Source: an uncultured Nitrospina sp. (GTDB lineage Bacteria > Nitrospinota > Nitrospinia > Nitrospinales > VA-1). Taken from it: 8,604 bases of DNA. Positions 1 to 6,457 of this stretch are shown here, piece by piece (position 1 is the first letter of the stretch; the number at the start of each line of letters is the position of its first letter). A program made the position numbers and the translations under genes. The notes under the pieces are model-generated. The model did no database searches. It was not told where the DNA came from and was given only the letters and a program-made list of their open reading frames with translations. Where the stretch lies: positions 1 to 8,604 of the forward strand of contig CATMOP010000069.1 of assembly GCA_950072225.1 (NCBI GenBank), given 5' to 3'.

Positions 1-260
1 TCCTGCATTCTTGTTTTTACGGTATCGATACGCCCAACAAAGAAGAATTGATCGCCCACACACACGACCTCGAAGAAACACGTCAGTACTTGGCGGCAGA
101 TTCCCTCGCCTACCTCAGCCTTGAAAAAATGATGGAAGTGTTGGAAAACGGAAAGAAAAAATTCTGTTCTGCCTGTTTCGATGGCAATTATCCGATCCCG
201 ATCACCGATAAGAAAACGGACACCACCCAGTTGGGACTGTTTGCTAACGAGAACTTCTAA
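1..260 (+). CDS. purF: Amidophosphoribosyltransferase, C-terminal end (partial, 5' end outside window)
   Basis: This is the last ~85 residues of PurF, which makes 5-phosphoribosylamine from PRPP and glutamine, the first committed step of purine synthesis in the cytosol. The open frame runs in from the left edge (first full codon at base 3) with no start in view. Visible landmarks are the CFYGIDTP segment, then a region reading AADSLAYLSLEKM, then FCSACFDGNYP near the end. The CxxC in that last motif matches the pair of C-terminal cysteines that bind the [4Fe-4S] cluster in Bacillus-type PurF (family knowledge), so this copy is probably the Fe-S, oxygen-sensitive type. The gene stops with TAA and faces the next gene tail to tail, 15 bases away. 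The TTG at 48 is an internal leucine codon and not a start. Identification is confident; the N-terminal glutaminase and most of the PRPP domain cannot be seen. Confidence 0.93.
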   Translation, partial: LHSCFYGIDTPNKEELIAHTHDLEETRQYLAADSLAYLSLEKMMEVLENGKKKFCSACFDGNYPIPITDKKTDTTQLGLFANENF

Positions 261-275
261 TAACTCCGGCGAAAT

Positions 276-3029
276 TTAAGGAGCAGAGGGGACCTCGGCT
301 TGTAGCGACACAGGGGTGTCTTCCAGCATTTCACCCAGATCTTTAAGTTCTTTGCGATACCGCGCCATCGATTGATCCAGTTGCTCCTGCGATTTCAGGA
401 CCTTGCGGTAAGTGTGCCGAATCTTGTCATAGTCGAACTTGCTTAAAACCAGTTTTTGCTCCTTTCCCGATGCCGAAAGAACAGGGGCTTGAGCTCCAGC
501 CACCTGTGGGGCAGGCTCTTCTCCAGGTTCACGGGCAAGCCCGGTAAATATTTTTTCCAGCGCTTCATCCAGAGTTCGTTCCATGGCAATGCTGTCTTCA
601 TAACTAACAATGACGCGCTTGAGTTCGGGAATCTTTCCGGCATCGGCTTTCAGGTATAAAGGCCGCACATAAAGCAAAGCTTCTTCAACGGGAATGACCA
701 GAAGGGTTCCCTGAATAACGCTCGACCCGCGCTGGTCCCATAACGAAATCTGCCGGGAAATTTCAGCATCCTGATTGATCCGGGCTACAATCTGGCTGGG
801 TCCAAACACAAGTTTCTGCTTGGGGAACGTATACACATCCAGCTTGCCATATTGTTCCCCATCACTTCGCGCTACCATCCAGGCTGAAAGATTACTCTTT
901 CCTCTGGGGGTGTAGGGAAGCATAAGAATGTATTCCTCATGGTCCTCCCCTGGCAGTTTCATGATGGTGTAATAGGGTTGCATAATTTGTCCATCAATTT
1001 CAGGTATCTCCCATTGGTCTTCCTTGTTATAGAAAACCTGCGGGCGTTTCATATGATAGACGGCATAAATAAATGTCTGAATCTTAAACAGGTCGATAGG
1101 GTAACGAATGTGGCTGCGCAAATCTTCCGGCATCTGGCTCAGGTCTTTAAACAGGTCGGGGAAAATATTCCGATACGTCTGGATGATTGGATCTTTCTGG
1201 TCAACAATATAAAAATTCATCGAACCGTCATAGGCATCGATGGAAATTTTTACGGAGTTGCGTACATAGTTGCCGAACTGGGGAATTTTCGGGGAATATG
1301 GAAAATAATCACTGACCGTATACGCGTCATAAAGCCAAATAAGGCGGCCTTCTGAAATCACCAGGTAGGGATCATTGTCCAGCCTGAGAAACGGGGCTAC
1401 TTTCTCTACCCGGTCGGTGATATTACGATACATCAGGACCCGGCTATCGCTATTGAGATCCTGGGAAAAAATGATTTTAAGGGTTTTGAACCGCGCCGCC
1501 AGAACAAGCTTGCGGAAAAAAGACCCGACTTCAAATCCGCCCTTGCCTTCATAGTTCTTGTATACATTTTTTTCCCCTTCAGGATAATCAAACTCCTTGG
1601 TTCCAGTGTTGACAAAAACGTGATCGTTGGCCAGTTCCCCAAAATAAATTTCGGGACGGGTCACCACCAGGTCCACACTGGACTGCGGAGGAATATCTTT
1701 AATGAGTAACACCGGCAGCCCTTCCGGGGTAACCTTGTTTACCGGACTCAGCGAAACCCCGTAACCATGCGTGAAAGTCAGGTGCTCGTTGATCCAGGTG
1801 CGGTTGGGCAGGTTGGAAGCCAGCAGTTCCCGTGGTGACAACAGGGTCTGGCGGTAATCTCCGTTGATTCGGTATCGGTCGTTATCCACAGACTCGAACT
1901 GGTAATACGTCCTGATCTCCTGGATCTGTCCCAAAGTGTCAAGAAGCGGTTCTTGATCCCAGAGCCGGATGTTGTCGATCGTGGTCGCATTTTGTCGGAT
2001 GCTTTCAGCCGTCAGGGACGCTGTACCGGAAAGAGCATGCGTTTCTGTCTGGCTGAGCCCATATGCCGTTAACGCGCCGGCAATGGTATGTTCCATATAA
2101 GGGGTTTCCTTGACTAACTCATTGGGATCCACGACAAATTTCTGCAATAACTTCGGATATAAATTACCAACAAAAAATACCAGGGCCAATCCCGCACCCG
2201 CATACATGATCTTTTTCATATCGGGCCGAGCTAGCCCCATAAATGAAAACGCAGCACAAATCAGGGATACAACAGTTAAAAGATTGAGGACAGGAATTTG
2301 CCCATTGTAATCGGCGAACCCGATCCCGGAAATCAAACTGCCTCCCTCTGTCAACAATTCATAGCTCTGAAGATAGAACCCGCTTGCAAACAGCAGAAAG
2401 AAAAAACCTGCAAGCCCCGAAAAGGTGCGCCGTGCATCAGGAAGAACAACCACGCCTGTCGGCCCAACATAAATAAAACGCTTAAAAAAATAAATCAGCC
2501 CCACTCCAAGGGAAATCACGATCATCGTTTCCCACAGTAAAGACTTCACCAGTAACCAAAGAGGCAGGATAAAAAAGTAAAAGGAGATGTCTTTGCCAAA
2601 TATGGGATCCACCTCGCCATACGGGGAAGCGTTTAAGTATTGCAAAATGATTTCCCATTGTTGGGCCATCACCAGTCCAGTCATGGCTGCCAAAACCAAA
2701 GGTATCCCCAGAATGAGCAGTTTTAAATTGCTGGCCATGAAATCCAGCAAAGGCACCTCCCGCCGAACCTGGTCCGACAAGAGGATAGGAAGGTGGGAGG
2801 TTTTTTTTAACACTCGATTTAAAAAACCAAATGTCAGCAGGAAGAACAAAACGCCGGTCAGCATCCCAAATCCGAATTGCGATATCAGTACCGTCCACAA
2901 AACTGAAGTGATGCCATGGCTTCCAAACCACAACCAGTCAATATAAAAAGAAAGGATTTTGTCGGCAAAAAGTGAACCGACAAAAACCACTGCCGCAAAA
3001 ATGAACAACCCTTTTTTTATCTTCTCCAT
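276..3029 (-). CDS. UPF0182 family integral membrane protein
   Basis: This 917-residue protein is of unknown function and belongs to the UPF0182 (COG1615) family, whose members are usually about 900-1000 residues, so it looks full length. The N-terminal ~295 residues hold about seven hydrophobic segments (roughly 7-23, 42-70, 101-122, 148-181, 205-221, 245-267, 274-292). The segment at 148-181 could be one long helix or two. Family-like blocks follow: VVDPNELVKETPY (~299), NIRLWDQEPL (~353), and WINEHLTFTHGYG (~412). Residues ~300-860 form a large hydrophilic domain, probably outside the membrane on one face. A region with GKIPELKRVIVSYED lies near 830. The last ~50 residues are charged and predicted helical. 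The ATG start is supported by GAGGT six bases upstream, overlapping the stop of the preceding thioredoxin-fold gene, so the pair is probably co-transcribed. Family assignment is strong; no function is claimed. Confidence 0.93.
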   Translation of the reverse strand: MEKIKKGLFIFAAVVFVGSLFADKILSFYIDWLWFGSHGITSVLWTVLISQFGFGMLTGVLFFLLTFGFLNRVLKKTSHLPILLSDQVRREVPLLDFMASNLKLLILGIPLVLAAMTGLVMAQQWEIILQYLNASPYGEVDPIFGKDISFYFFILPLWLLVKSLLWETMIVISLGVGLIYFFKRFIYVGPTGVVVLPDARRTFSGLAGFFFLLFASGFYLQSYELLTEGGSLISGIGFADYNGQIPVLNLLTVVSLICAAFSFMGLARPDMKKIMYAGAGLALVFFVGNLYPKLLQKFVVDPNELVKETPYMEHTIAGALTAYGLSQTETHALSGTASLTAESIRQNATTIDNIRLWDQEPLLDTLGQIQEIRTYYQFESVDNDRYRINGDYRQTLLSPRELLASNLPNRTWINEHLTFTHGYGVSLSPVNKVTPEGLPVLLIKDIPPQSSVDLVVTRPEIYFGELANDHVFVNTGTKEFDYPEGEKNVYKNYEGKGGFEVGSFFRKLVLAARFKTLKIIFSQDLNSDSRVLMYRNITDRVEKVAPFLRLDNDPYLVISEGRLIWLYDAYTVSDYFPYSPKIPQFGNYVRNSVKISIDAYDGSMNFYIVDQKDPIIQTYRNIFPDLFKDLSQMPEDLRSHIRYPIDLFKIQTFIYAVYHMKRPQVFYNKEDQWEIPEIDGQIMQPYYTIMKLPGEDHEEYILMLPYTPRGKSNLSAWMVARSDGEQYGKLDVYTFPKQKLVFGPSQIVARINQDAEISRQISLWDQRGSSVIQGTLLVIPVEEALLYVRPLYLKADAGKIPELKRVIVSYEDSIAMERTLDEALEKIFTGLAREPGEEPAPQVAGAQAPVLSASGKEQKLVLSKFDYDKIRHTYRKVLKSQEQLDQSMARYRKELKDLGEMLEDTPVSLQAEVPSAP

Positions 3030-3035
3030 CGTCCT

Positions 3036-3040
3036 ACCTC
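3036..3040 (-). promoter_or_regulatory. Ribosome binding site of the UPF0182 gene, overlapping upstream stop
   Basis: On the minus strand, GAGGT sits six bases before the ATG at 3029 and shares bases with the TGA stop (3041-3039) of the thioredoxin-fold gene. Ribosomes finishing the first gene would be placed on the second site, which suggests translational coupling. This is read directly from sequence; coupling is inferred. Confidence 0.6.
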
Positions 3041-3593
3041 ATTTTTCCTTCCATTTTATGGAACAACCCATAGAAGAGATTTGCTCATCGGACACTTCTT
3101 GTTGCGCAACAATACAATCGAGAGCCTCTTTCAAATCCCTCCGGGTCACCTTCTCCTCATTCTCCCAATCATCATCGATTCTACCTCGGTACAATAGTTT
3201 CCGTTCCGGTCCGTAAACATAGATATCAGGCGTGCACACAGCATCATAGGCCCTAGCCGTCTCCTGGGAATCGTCGAACAAGTAAGGGAAGTTAATGCCC
3301 TTTTCCTTGGCGATCGTCTGCATGTTTTCAAAGGAGTCATCGGGGTAACGTTCCGCATCGTTGGAGTTGATGCCGACCAACTGGACTCCTTGAGGCCCGG
3401 TCTCTTTCTGTAAACCAATCAACCGCTGGAGCACTGCCTTGACATAAGGGCAATGGTTGCACATGAAAATGACAACCAGAATATTTTTCTCAGAAAAACT
3501 TTCCAGGGAATACACCTTCCCATCTACTCCGGGAAGTTTGAAATCCACTGCGGGGGTTCCCAATGGAACCATGGTGGAATGCATTAAAGCCAT
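3039..3593 (-). CDS. Thioredoxin-fold, peroxiredoxin-like (PRX_like1-type) redox protein
   Basis: This 184-residue protein has an AhpC/TSA-Redoxin-type thioredoxin fold. It opens with MALMHSTMVPLGTPAVDFKL, the usual entry to the fold and close to the N-terminus typical of this family, which supports the first ATG even though no clear Shine-Dalgarno precedes it. The likely redox centre is C45-N-H-C48 in FMCNHCPYVKA, following the beta strand ILVVIF. Downstream are GINSNDAERYPDDS, the strand/cis-proline region VCTPDIYVYGP, and a C-terminal SMGCSIKWK close to the protein end, which is typical of the PRX_like1 group. There is no signal peptide, so it is probably cytosolic. It could be a thiol-disulfide oxidoreductase or a thiol peroxidase; the sequence does not decide. 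It lies nine bases upstream of the UPF0182 gene on the same strand and is probably the first gene of a two-gene operon. Confidence 0.88.
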   Translation of the reverse strand: MALMHSTMVPLGTPAVDFKLPGVDGKVYSLESFSEKNILVVIFMCNHCPYVKAVLQRLIGLQKETGPQGVQLVGINSNDAERYPDDSFENMQTIAKEKGINFPYLFDDSQETARAYDAVCTPDIYVYGPERKLLYRGRIDDDWENEEKVTRRDLKEALDCIVAQQEVSDEQISSMGCSIKWKEK

Positions 3594-3605
3594 TGTAATT
3601 CATTC

Positions 3606-3616
3606 AGGGCGTCCCT
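3606..3616. repeat. Short dyad AGGG-CGT-CCCT upstream of the thioredoxin-fold gene
   Basis: A perfect 4-bp-arm inverted repeat lies 13 to 23 bases before the thioredoxin-fold start, in its presumed leader. A second pair, CAGGG at 3660-3664 and CCCTG at 3674-3678, lies further upstream with a 9-base loop and no T tract. The 168-base gap (3594-3761) should carry the operon promoter, but no convincing -35/-10 pair was found. These may be operator half-sites or chance. Confidence 0.2.
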
Positions 3617-3761
3617 AAAACCAACGTTTGCCCATCCCTTGTATTTAATTTGGAAGAGTCAGGGAAAACCACACCCTGTTCATTGAAACTTACATGAAGA
3701 TAATGGAGCGACTCATGCTATCAGCCTTTTCGAACTGGCTCAATATAAAAACTCAGGTTTT

Positions 3762-4658
3762 TCAAGATAACGATTTGCAAGTCATCCCCGTAACTCGGCA
3801 GGTATAACAGGCCGAGTGGGATAAGGGAAAGGGGCGTAGGGTTTCCTGGATATTATTTCCCATACGAGCCTTCGGGTTATCGACAAGGATCGGGCAGACA
3901 TAAACGCCATCGCCGGTCGCCATACGTGAAGTCGCACACTGGAGCTGGGTAATGTCAAAGTTTTCGAAGCATTTTTCCGTCACATATTCTTCATTATTAT
4001 AGTGACGCCCATTTTCAGCAAGTTTTCCCAGCAAAAATCCCGGAAGTATCTTGATTTGCGGTTTTGGAACCCCGTGGGCATGGAGAAATTCGATAAACTT
4101 CAATTCCATTTCCGCATCTTGTTCCTCTTCCCAAGTGCGCGTGATGGTAAGGATCGGAGAAAACCCCACCTGAGCGAGACACTCGATCCCGGCCACGGCC
4201 TTTCTGTAAGCGTTTTTTCCGCGTATTATATCGTTAGCCTCTTCCTCAAAATTTTCCATACTCACCCTGAACCTTAAGGGATGGCTGGATGACTCCTGAA
4301 TCTCCCTCAACCGGCGTGCCTTTTCAGGGGTGATCTGAGTCCCATTGGTCAGCACATCTAGAGGTCCGTAGCACAGGATCAAGGCCAGAATTTCAAAAAT
4401 CTCCGGATTGATAAACACTTCACCACCGGTGATGTAATAGTCTTTGACACCCAAGGTTTTAGATTCTTCCAGCCTTTCTTTAACCTGAGCAAGGCTCATC
4501 ATAGCAATGGTATCATTCTTCGGCCCGCAACTGATAAAACAATGTGTGCATTCCAGATTACAGAGCGTGCCCCCGACCTGCAACCATAACGTCTCCAGGT
4601 GTTTCATAGGCACTTCCGGAATCGTTCTATTATCGATATTTTTTACTTGAGTATCCAT
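3762..4658 (-). CDS. Radical SAM protein with C-terminal SPASM/twitch-like cysteine region
   Basis: This 298-residue radical SAM enzyme carries the canonical CX3CX2C site, C33-NLE-C37-TH-C40, with an extra cysteine at C44, followed by the SAM-contacting GGE at 78-80 (YYITGGEVFINPE). The C-terminal third has C230, C241, C255 (in DGVYVCPIL), C284, C287 and C294. The order resembles a shortened SPASM or twitch domain that could hold an auxiliary Fe-S cluster. Such domains are common in enzymes that modify peptides or proteins, but also occur in others (for example heme d1 and heme-pathway enzymes), so the substrate is unknown. The start at 4658 has AGGA seven bases upstream. A second ATG at 4607 (M18) has GGAAG five bases upstream and would give 281 residues without losing the cluster. 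It stands 168 bases upstream of the thioredoxin-fold gene on the same strand. No substrate gene is evident beside it. Confidence 0.87.
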   Translation of the reverse strand: MDTQVKNIDNRTIPEVPMKHLETLWLQVGGTLCNLECTHCFISCGPKNDTIAMMSLAQVKERLEESKTLGVKDYYITGGEVFINPEIFEILALILCYGPLDVLTNGTQITPEKARRLREIQESSSHPLRFRVSMENFEEEANDIIRGKNAYRKAVAGIECLAQVGFSPILTITRTWEEEQDAEMELKFIEFLHAHGVPKPQIKILPGFLLGKLAENGRHYNNEEYVTEKCFENFDITQLQCATSRMATGDGVYVCPILVDNPKARMGNNIQETLRPFPLSHSACYTCRVTGMTCKSLS

Positions 4659-4848
4659 ATCATTATCCTATCACTCGCCACTAGCCGTGGAGGCAAGTGC
4701 TCGTTAAGCCAAGATAATTCTCTGCTCGTAGCCGTGATATTCTTCCTCAGCTTTCGTGCCCCAGTTATATCCTCTTCCTTTGCCTTCATGCCCCGAATGG
4801 GATAGCAGGGGTAGAAGGGGTAAATAGTTTTATCTGGCAAGCAAAAAG
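4659..4848. other. Intergenic gap between EF-hand gene and radical SAM gene
   Basis: This 190-base spacer should hold the radical SAM leader. On the minus strand a 65-codon frame (4840-4643, TTG start without ribosome site; an internal ATG at 4789 would give 48 codons) overlaps the radical SAM start by 16 bases. It has no recognisable domain. CACTCGCCAC near 4671 can pair imperfectly with GTGGAGGCAAGTG just after it. No clear terminator for the EF-hand gene is visible. Confidence 0.4.
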
Positions 4849-5277
4849 TTATCTCGGCAAAGTGTTGATATCTCTATACGCACTGATCTCATCCGCAGAA
4901 AGTTCACCATCTCCATTCTCATCGATGGCACCAAAGTTATCTATCAAGGTGCTACCACGTCCAGTCTTGTCATACACGGATTGTAATTCGTCAGCATCTA
5001 ACCCACCACTACCGTCCAGGTCAGCCCTTTCAAAACGATTCGCCCGAGCATTTTGGTGGGCAGTTTGTAATTCAGCTTGGGTTAATTGTCCATCACCATC
5101 CGAATCTATCTGGTCAAAATTTTCTAACAACTTTACCCCATGACCATTTGTATCGATCGAATTCTGCAATTCATCCTGACTAAGTCCACCACTGCTATCA
5201 GTGTCGACAGTGTTAAATCGGTTTTCTCGCGCTTGCTGAATGCTCTGTGGATTAAAACTACCAAGTCCCTCTATCAT
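4849..5277 (-). CDS. Small cytosolic EF-hand protein with four calcium loops
   Basis: This 142-residue protein probably binds calcium as a calmodulin-like sensor or buffer. Four canonical 12-residue EF-hand loops are seen, each with acidic first and third positions or the usual D-x-N, glycine at position 6 or 7, and glutamate at position 12: DTDSSGGLSQDE (25-36), DSDGDGQLTQAE (58-69), DLDGSGGLDADE (86-97), DENGDGELSADE (119-130). Residues 16-76 and 77-137 are two ungapped copies of one 61-residue unit, beginning ARENRF and ARANRF. No signal peptide or membrane segment is seen, so a cytosolic location is inferred; many bacterial EF-hand proteins are instead exported. The start was placed at the ATG at 5277 because a perfect AGGAGG lies five bases upstream; an upstream in-frame TTG at 5316 has no such support. 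Its partner or target is unknown. Confidence 0.87.
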   Translation of the reverse strand: MIEGLGSFNPQSIQQARENRFNTVDTDSSGGLSQDELQNSIDTNGHGVKLLENFDQIDSDGDGQLTQAELQTAHQNARANRFERADLDGSGGLDADELQSVYDKTGRGSTLIDNFGAIDENGDGELSADEISAYRDINTLPR

Positions 5278-5282
5278 TTGAA

Positions 5283-5288
5283 CCTCCT
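5283..5288 (-). promoter_or_regulatory. Ribosome binding site AGGAGG that fixes the EF-hand start
   Basis: A perfect AGGAGG on the minus strand is followed by five bases and ATG at 5277. It decides the start against the longer TTG-initiated frame from 5316 and is the strongest Shine-Dalgarno I found at any start in the window, which suggests efficient translation. Confidence 0.85.
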
Positions 5289-5535
5289 GTCTTAATTTAG
5301 GTCTCGGGTCCCCCAATCCCCTGAAACTTCGAAAATAATTTTCATTGTTCTGATCGACAGATTGAAAGAATAAATAATGGGACTTCGGCTGAAAGCTATA
5401 CCAATAAAGGGCTTAACTTCCAGGCTGACGGGAGGCTATTTTAGAAGGTGTTATTAGTCTGCTAAAAATCGATTTAGGCATAAGGCGGGACTATCTCAGC
5501 TAATTTCCCATGCATATTTCAGCCAAATTCCTAAT

Positions 5536-5548
5536 TGCAAGGGTTGCA
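5536..5548. repeat. Dyad TGCAA-GGG-TTGCA upstream of response regulator
   Basis: A perfect 5-bp-arm inverted repeat around GGG, with further partial symmetry outside, lies ~130 bases upstream of the regulator start. The form suits a dimeric DNA-binding protein. Binding is not shown. Confidence 0.3.
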
Positions 5549-5587
5549 TTGAGGCCTTTAATTGCCTGGGCCCGGTTAAATGGGGCA

Positions 5588-5600
5588 TTGGCCTAGCCAA
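5588..5600. repeat. Dyad TTGGC-CTA-GCCAA upstream of response regulator
   Basis: A perfect 5-bp-arm inverted repeat with a 3-base centre lies ~75 bases upstream of the regulator start. Its centre is 52 bases from that of the dyad at 5536-5548, about five helical turns, so both would lie on the same DNA face. A weaker pair TTTAA/TTAAA (5557-5580) is centred midway between them. A role as operators is inferred. Confidence 0.3.
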
Positions 5601-5675
5601 AATTTTGATTTTCTTGTCAACCTTTTGCCCTCTTCTGCGTTTTAGTAGGTAATAAGGGAAAATAATACTCAAACC

Positions 5676-6383
5676 ATGAAGACGGAAATCAATCAAATGG
5701 AAGCCAAAAAGATAAAAATTATTCTTGCGGATAACCGCACCATTGTCCGAACTTGCATTTCTCATTTAATGAACCACCATAACGCGAACATCCAGGTTAT
5801 AGGAGAGGCGCTGGATGGTTGGCACTTACTCAAACTGGTTGCCAGCATTAAATGCGATATTGTTCTGTTGGATGCCATTATGCCGGGCCCCAGCACTCTG
5901 GATATCATCAAAAACCTGAAATCCGAATTCCCCAAAGTCTCAGTATTGATCTCGACCAGTTATTCGGATATGGACTTTATCATTCGATGTTTTAAGGCAG
6001 GCGCTAAAGGTTATTTCCTGATTACCGGTTCGATTGAGCAATTGATTGATCTTATCAATAAGGTTCATAGAGGTGAAACAGTTCTTCCCGCTGAGGTGTC
6101 AAGGAAAATGGCGCTGCAAAATATGGGACATAAATCCCATATCGAACTAGCCCATGAAGTTTTATCTGATCGAGAGCTGGAGGTAATGTGCCTGATGGCT
6201 TCGGGGAAAGGCTTGTCCTTTGTGGCGGAGATACTTTGCTTGAGTCCCAAAACCATAAGCACCCATAGAAATAATGTTATGAAAAAAATGGGCTGGCAAA
6301 ACAACGCTGAAATGATGTTTTATGCCATTCGCAAAGGCCTGGTAAAAGAAGAATTCCCAGAAAAAGAGCAATGCCTCTTCTGA
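5676..6383 (+). CDS. Orphan NarL/FixJ-type response regulator with atypical receiver
   Basis: This 235-residue protein has an N-terminal receiver (~12-130) and a C-terminal LuxR-type helix-turn-helix (~161-222). The receiver keeps the phosphoacceptor-like D66 (CDIVLLDAIMPGP) and the switch threonine T94 (VLISTSY). Two conserved positions differ: the acidic pair after strand 1 reads D19-N20 where DD is usual, and the lysine expected in a GYLLK-type motif is isoleucine, I116 (GYFLITGS). The DNA-binding part looks intact: LSDRELEVM, then SFVAEILCLSPKTISTHRNNVMKKMG. Phosphorylation is therefore doubtful, and the protein may act constitutively or respond to another signal. No histidine kinase is adjacent. 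The start is uncertain: ATG at 5676 and ATG at 5697 (M8) both have weak ribosome sites, and the fold begins after either. It converges on the B12-type radical SAM gene. Confidence 0.9.
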   Translation: MKTEINQMEAKKIKIILADNRTIVRTCISHLMNHHNANIQVIGEALDGWHLLKLVASIKCDIVLLDAIMPGPSTLDIIKNLKSEFPKVSVLISTSYSDMDFIIRCFKAGAKGYFLITGSIEQLIDLINKVHRGETVLPAEVSRKMALQNMGHKSHIELAHEVLSDRELEVMCLMASGKGLSFVAEILCLSPKTISTHRNNVMKKMGWQNNAEMMFYAIRKGLVKEEFPEKEQCLF

Positions 6384-6394
6384 AGAGCAATGCC
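6364..6394. repeat. 12-base direct repeat spanning the response-regulator stop
   Basis: AAGAGCAATGCC occurs at 6364-6375 and again at 6383-6394, a 19-base period. The first copy is the last codons of the regulator and the second begins at the final base of the TGA stop. Between them CTCTTC-T-GAAGAG forms a near-perfect palindrome across the stop. It could be a small duplication that shifted the 3' end of the gene. Confidence 0.5.
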
Positions 6395-6402
6395 ATAGCC
6401 CC

Positions 6403-6433
6403 ACGCCTTTGGCGGTCGCGAGGCGTTACCGCC
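6403..6433. repeat. Interleaved inverted repeats in convergent junction
   Basis: ACGCCT (6403-6408) pairs with AGGCGT (6421-6426), and GGCGGT (6411-6416) pairs with ACCGCC (6428-6433). The two pairs interlock, so an RNA copy could form either of two hairpins or a pseudoknot-like fold. The segment is GC-rich compared with the regulator before it. There is no following T tract on either strand, so it is not a standard intrinsic terminator. It resembles a REP-type palindromic unit; copies elsewhere in the genome would decide. Confidence 0.4.
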
Positions 6434-6442
6434 CCATTGCCC

Positions 6443-6457
6443 CCGGCCGCTGGCCGG
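6443..6457. repeat. GC hairpin directly after the 606-residue radical SAM stop
   Basis: CCGGCC-GCT-GGCCGG, a perfect 6-bp stem with a 3-base loop, abuts the TAG stop (6460-6458) of the minus-strand radical SAM gene. It may protect the 3' end or slow polymerase. There is no T run after it, so a terminator call is not justified. Confidence 0.45.

Larger units (their letters stand above)
5289..5675. other. Divergent intergenic region between EF-hand gene and response regulator
   Basis: This ~390-base stretch contains no convincing gene. A minus-strand frame at 5765-5496 overlaps the start of the response regulator and lacks domain features. The region should hold divergent promoters for the EF-hand gene (minus) and the regulator (plus). 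TTGTCA at 5614-5619 resembles a -35 box, but no good -10 box lies 16-18 bases after it. The half near the regulator carries several small dyads, listed separately. No riboswitch motif or T-tract terminator was recognised. Confidence 0.5.

Noticed and set aside
939..1355. 138-codon plus-strand frame inside the UPF0182 gene
   Set aside because: It lies entirely within a well-supported conserved gene on the other strand and shows no domain of its own; the same holds for the other antisense frames in this gene.
3660..3678. Intrinsic terminator formed by CAGGG/CCCTG after the radical SAM gene
   Set aside because: The stem is only 5 bp with a 9-base loop and no T tract follows it on the minus strand.
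4643..4840. 65-codon minus-strand frame upstream of the radical SAM gene as a gene
   Set aside because: It starts with TTG lacking a ribosome site, shows no domain, and overlaps the radical SAM start; kept only as a weak hypothesis in the findings.
5278..5316. N-terminal extension of the EF-hand protein to a TTG at 5316
   Set aside because: The extension spans a perfect AGGAGG correctly placed for the ATG at 5277, and the TTG has no ribosome site.
5395..5420. Sigma-54 promoter for the EF-hand gene
   Set aside because: A GG and GC pair is present on the minus strand but with 11 bases between them instead of the required 10, and the flanking consensus is poor.
5614..5645. Sigma-70 promoter for the response regulator built on TTGTCA
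   Set aside because: No acceptable -10 hexamer lies at a 16-18 base spacing; the nearest AT-rich hexamer is about 20 bases away.
5496..5765. 89-codon minus-strand frame before and across the response regulator start
   Set aside because: It overlaps the real regulator coding region, has no family features, and includes the dyad-bearing intergenic DNA.
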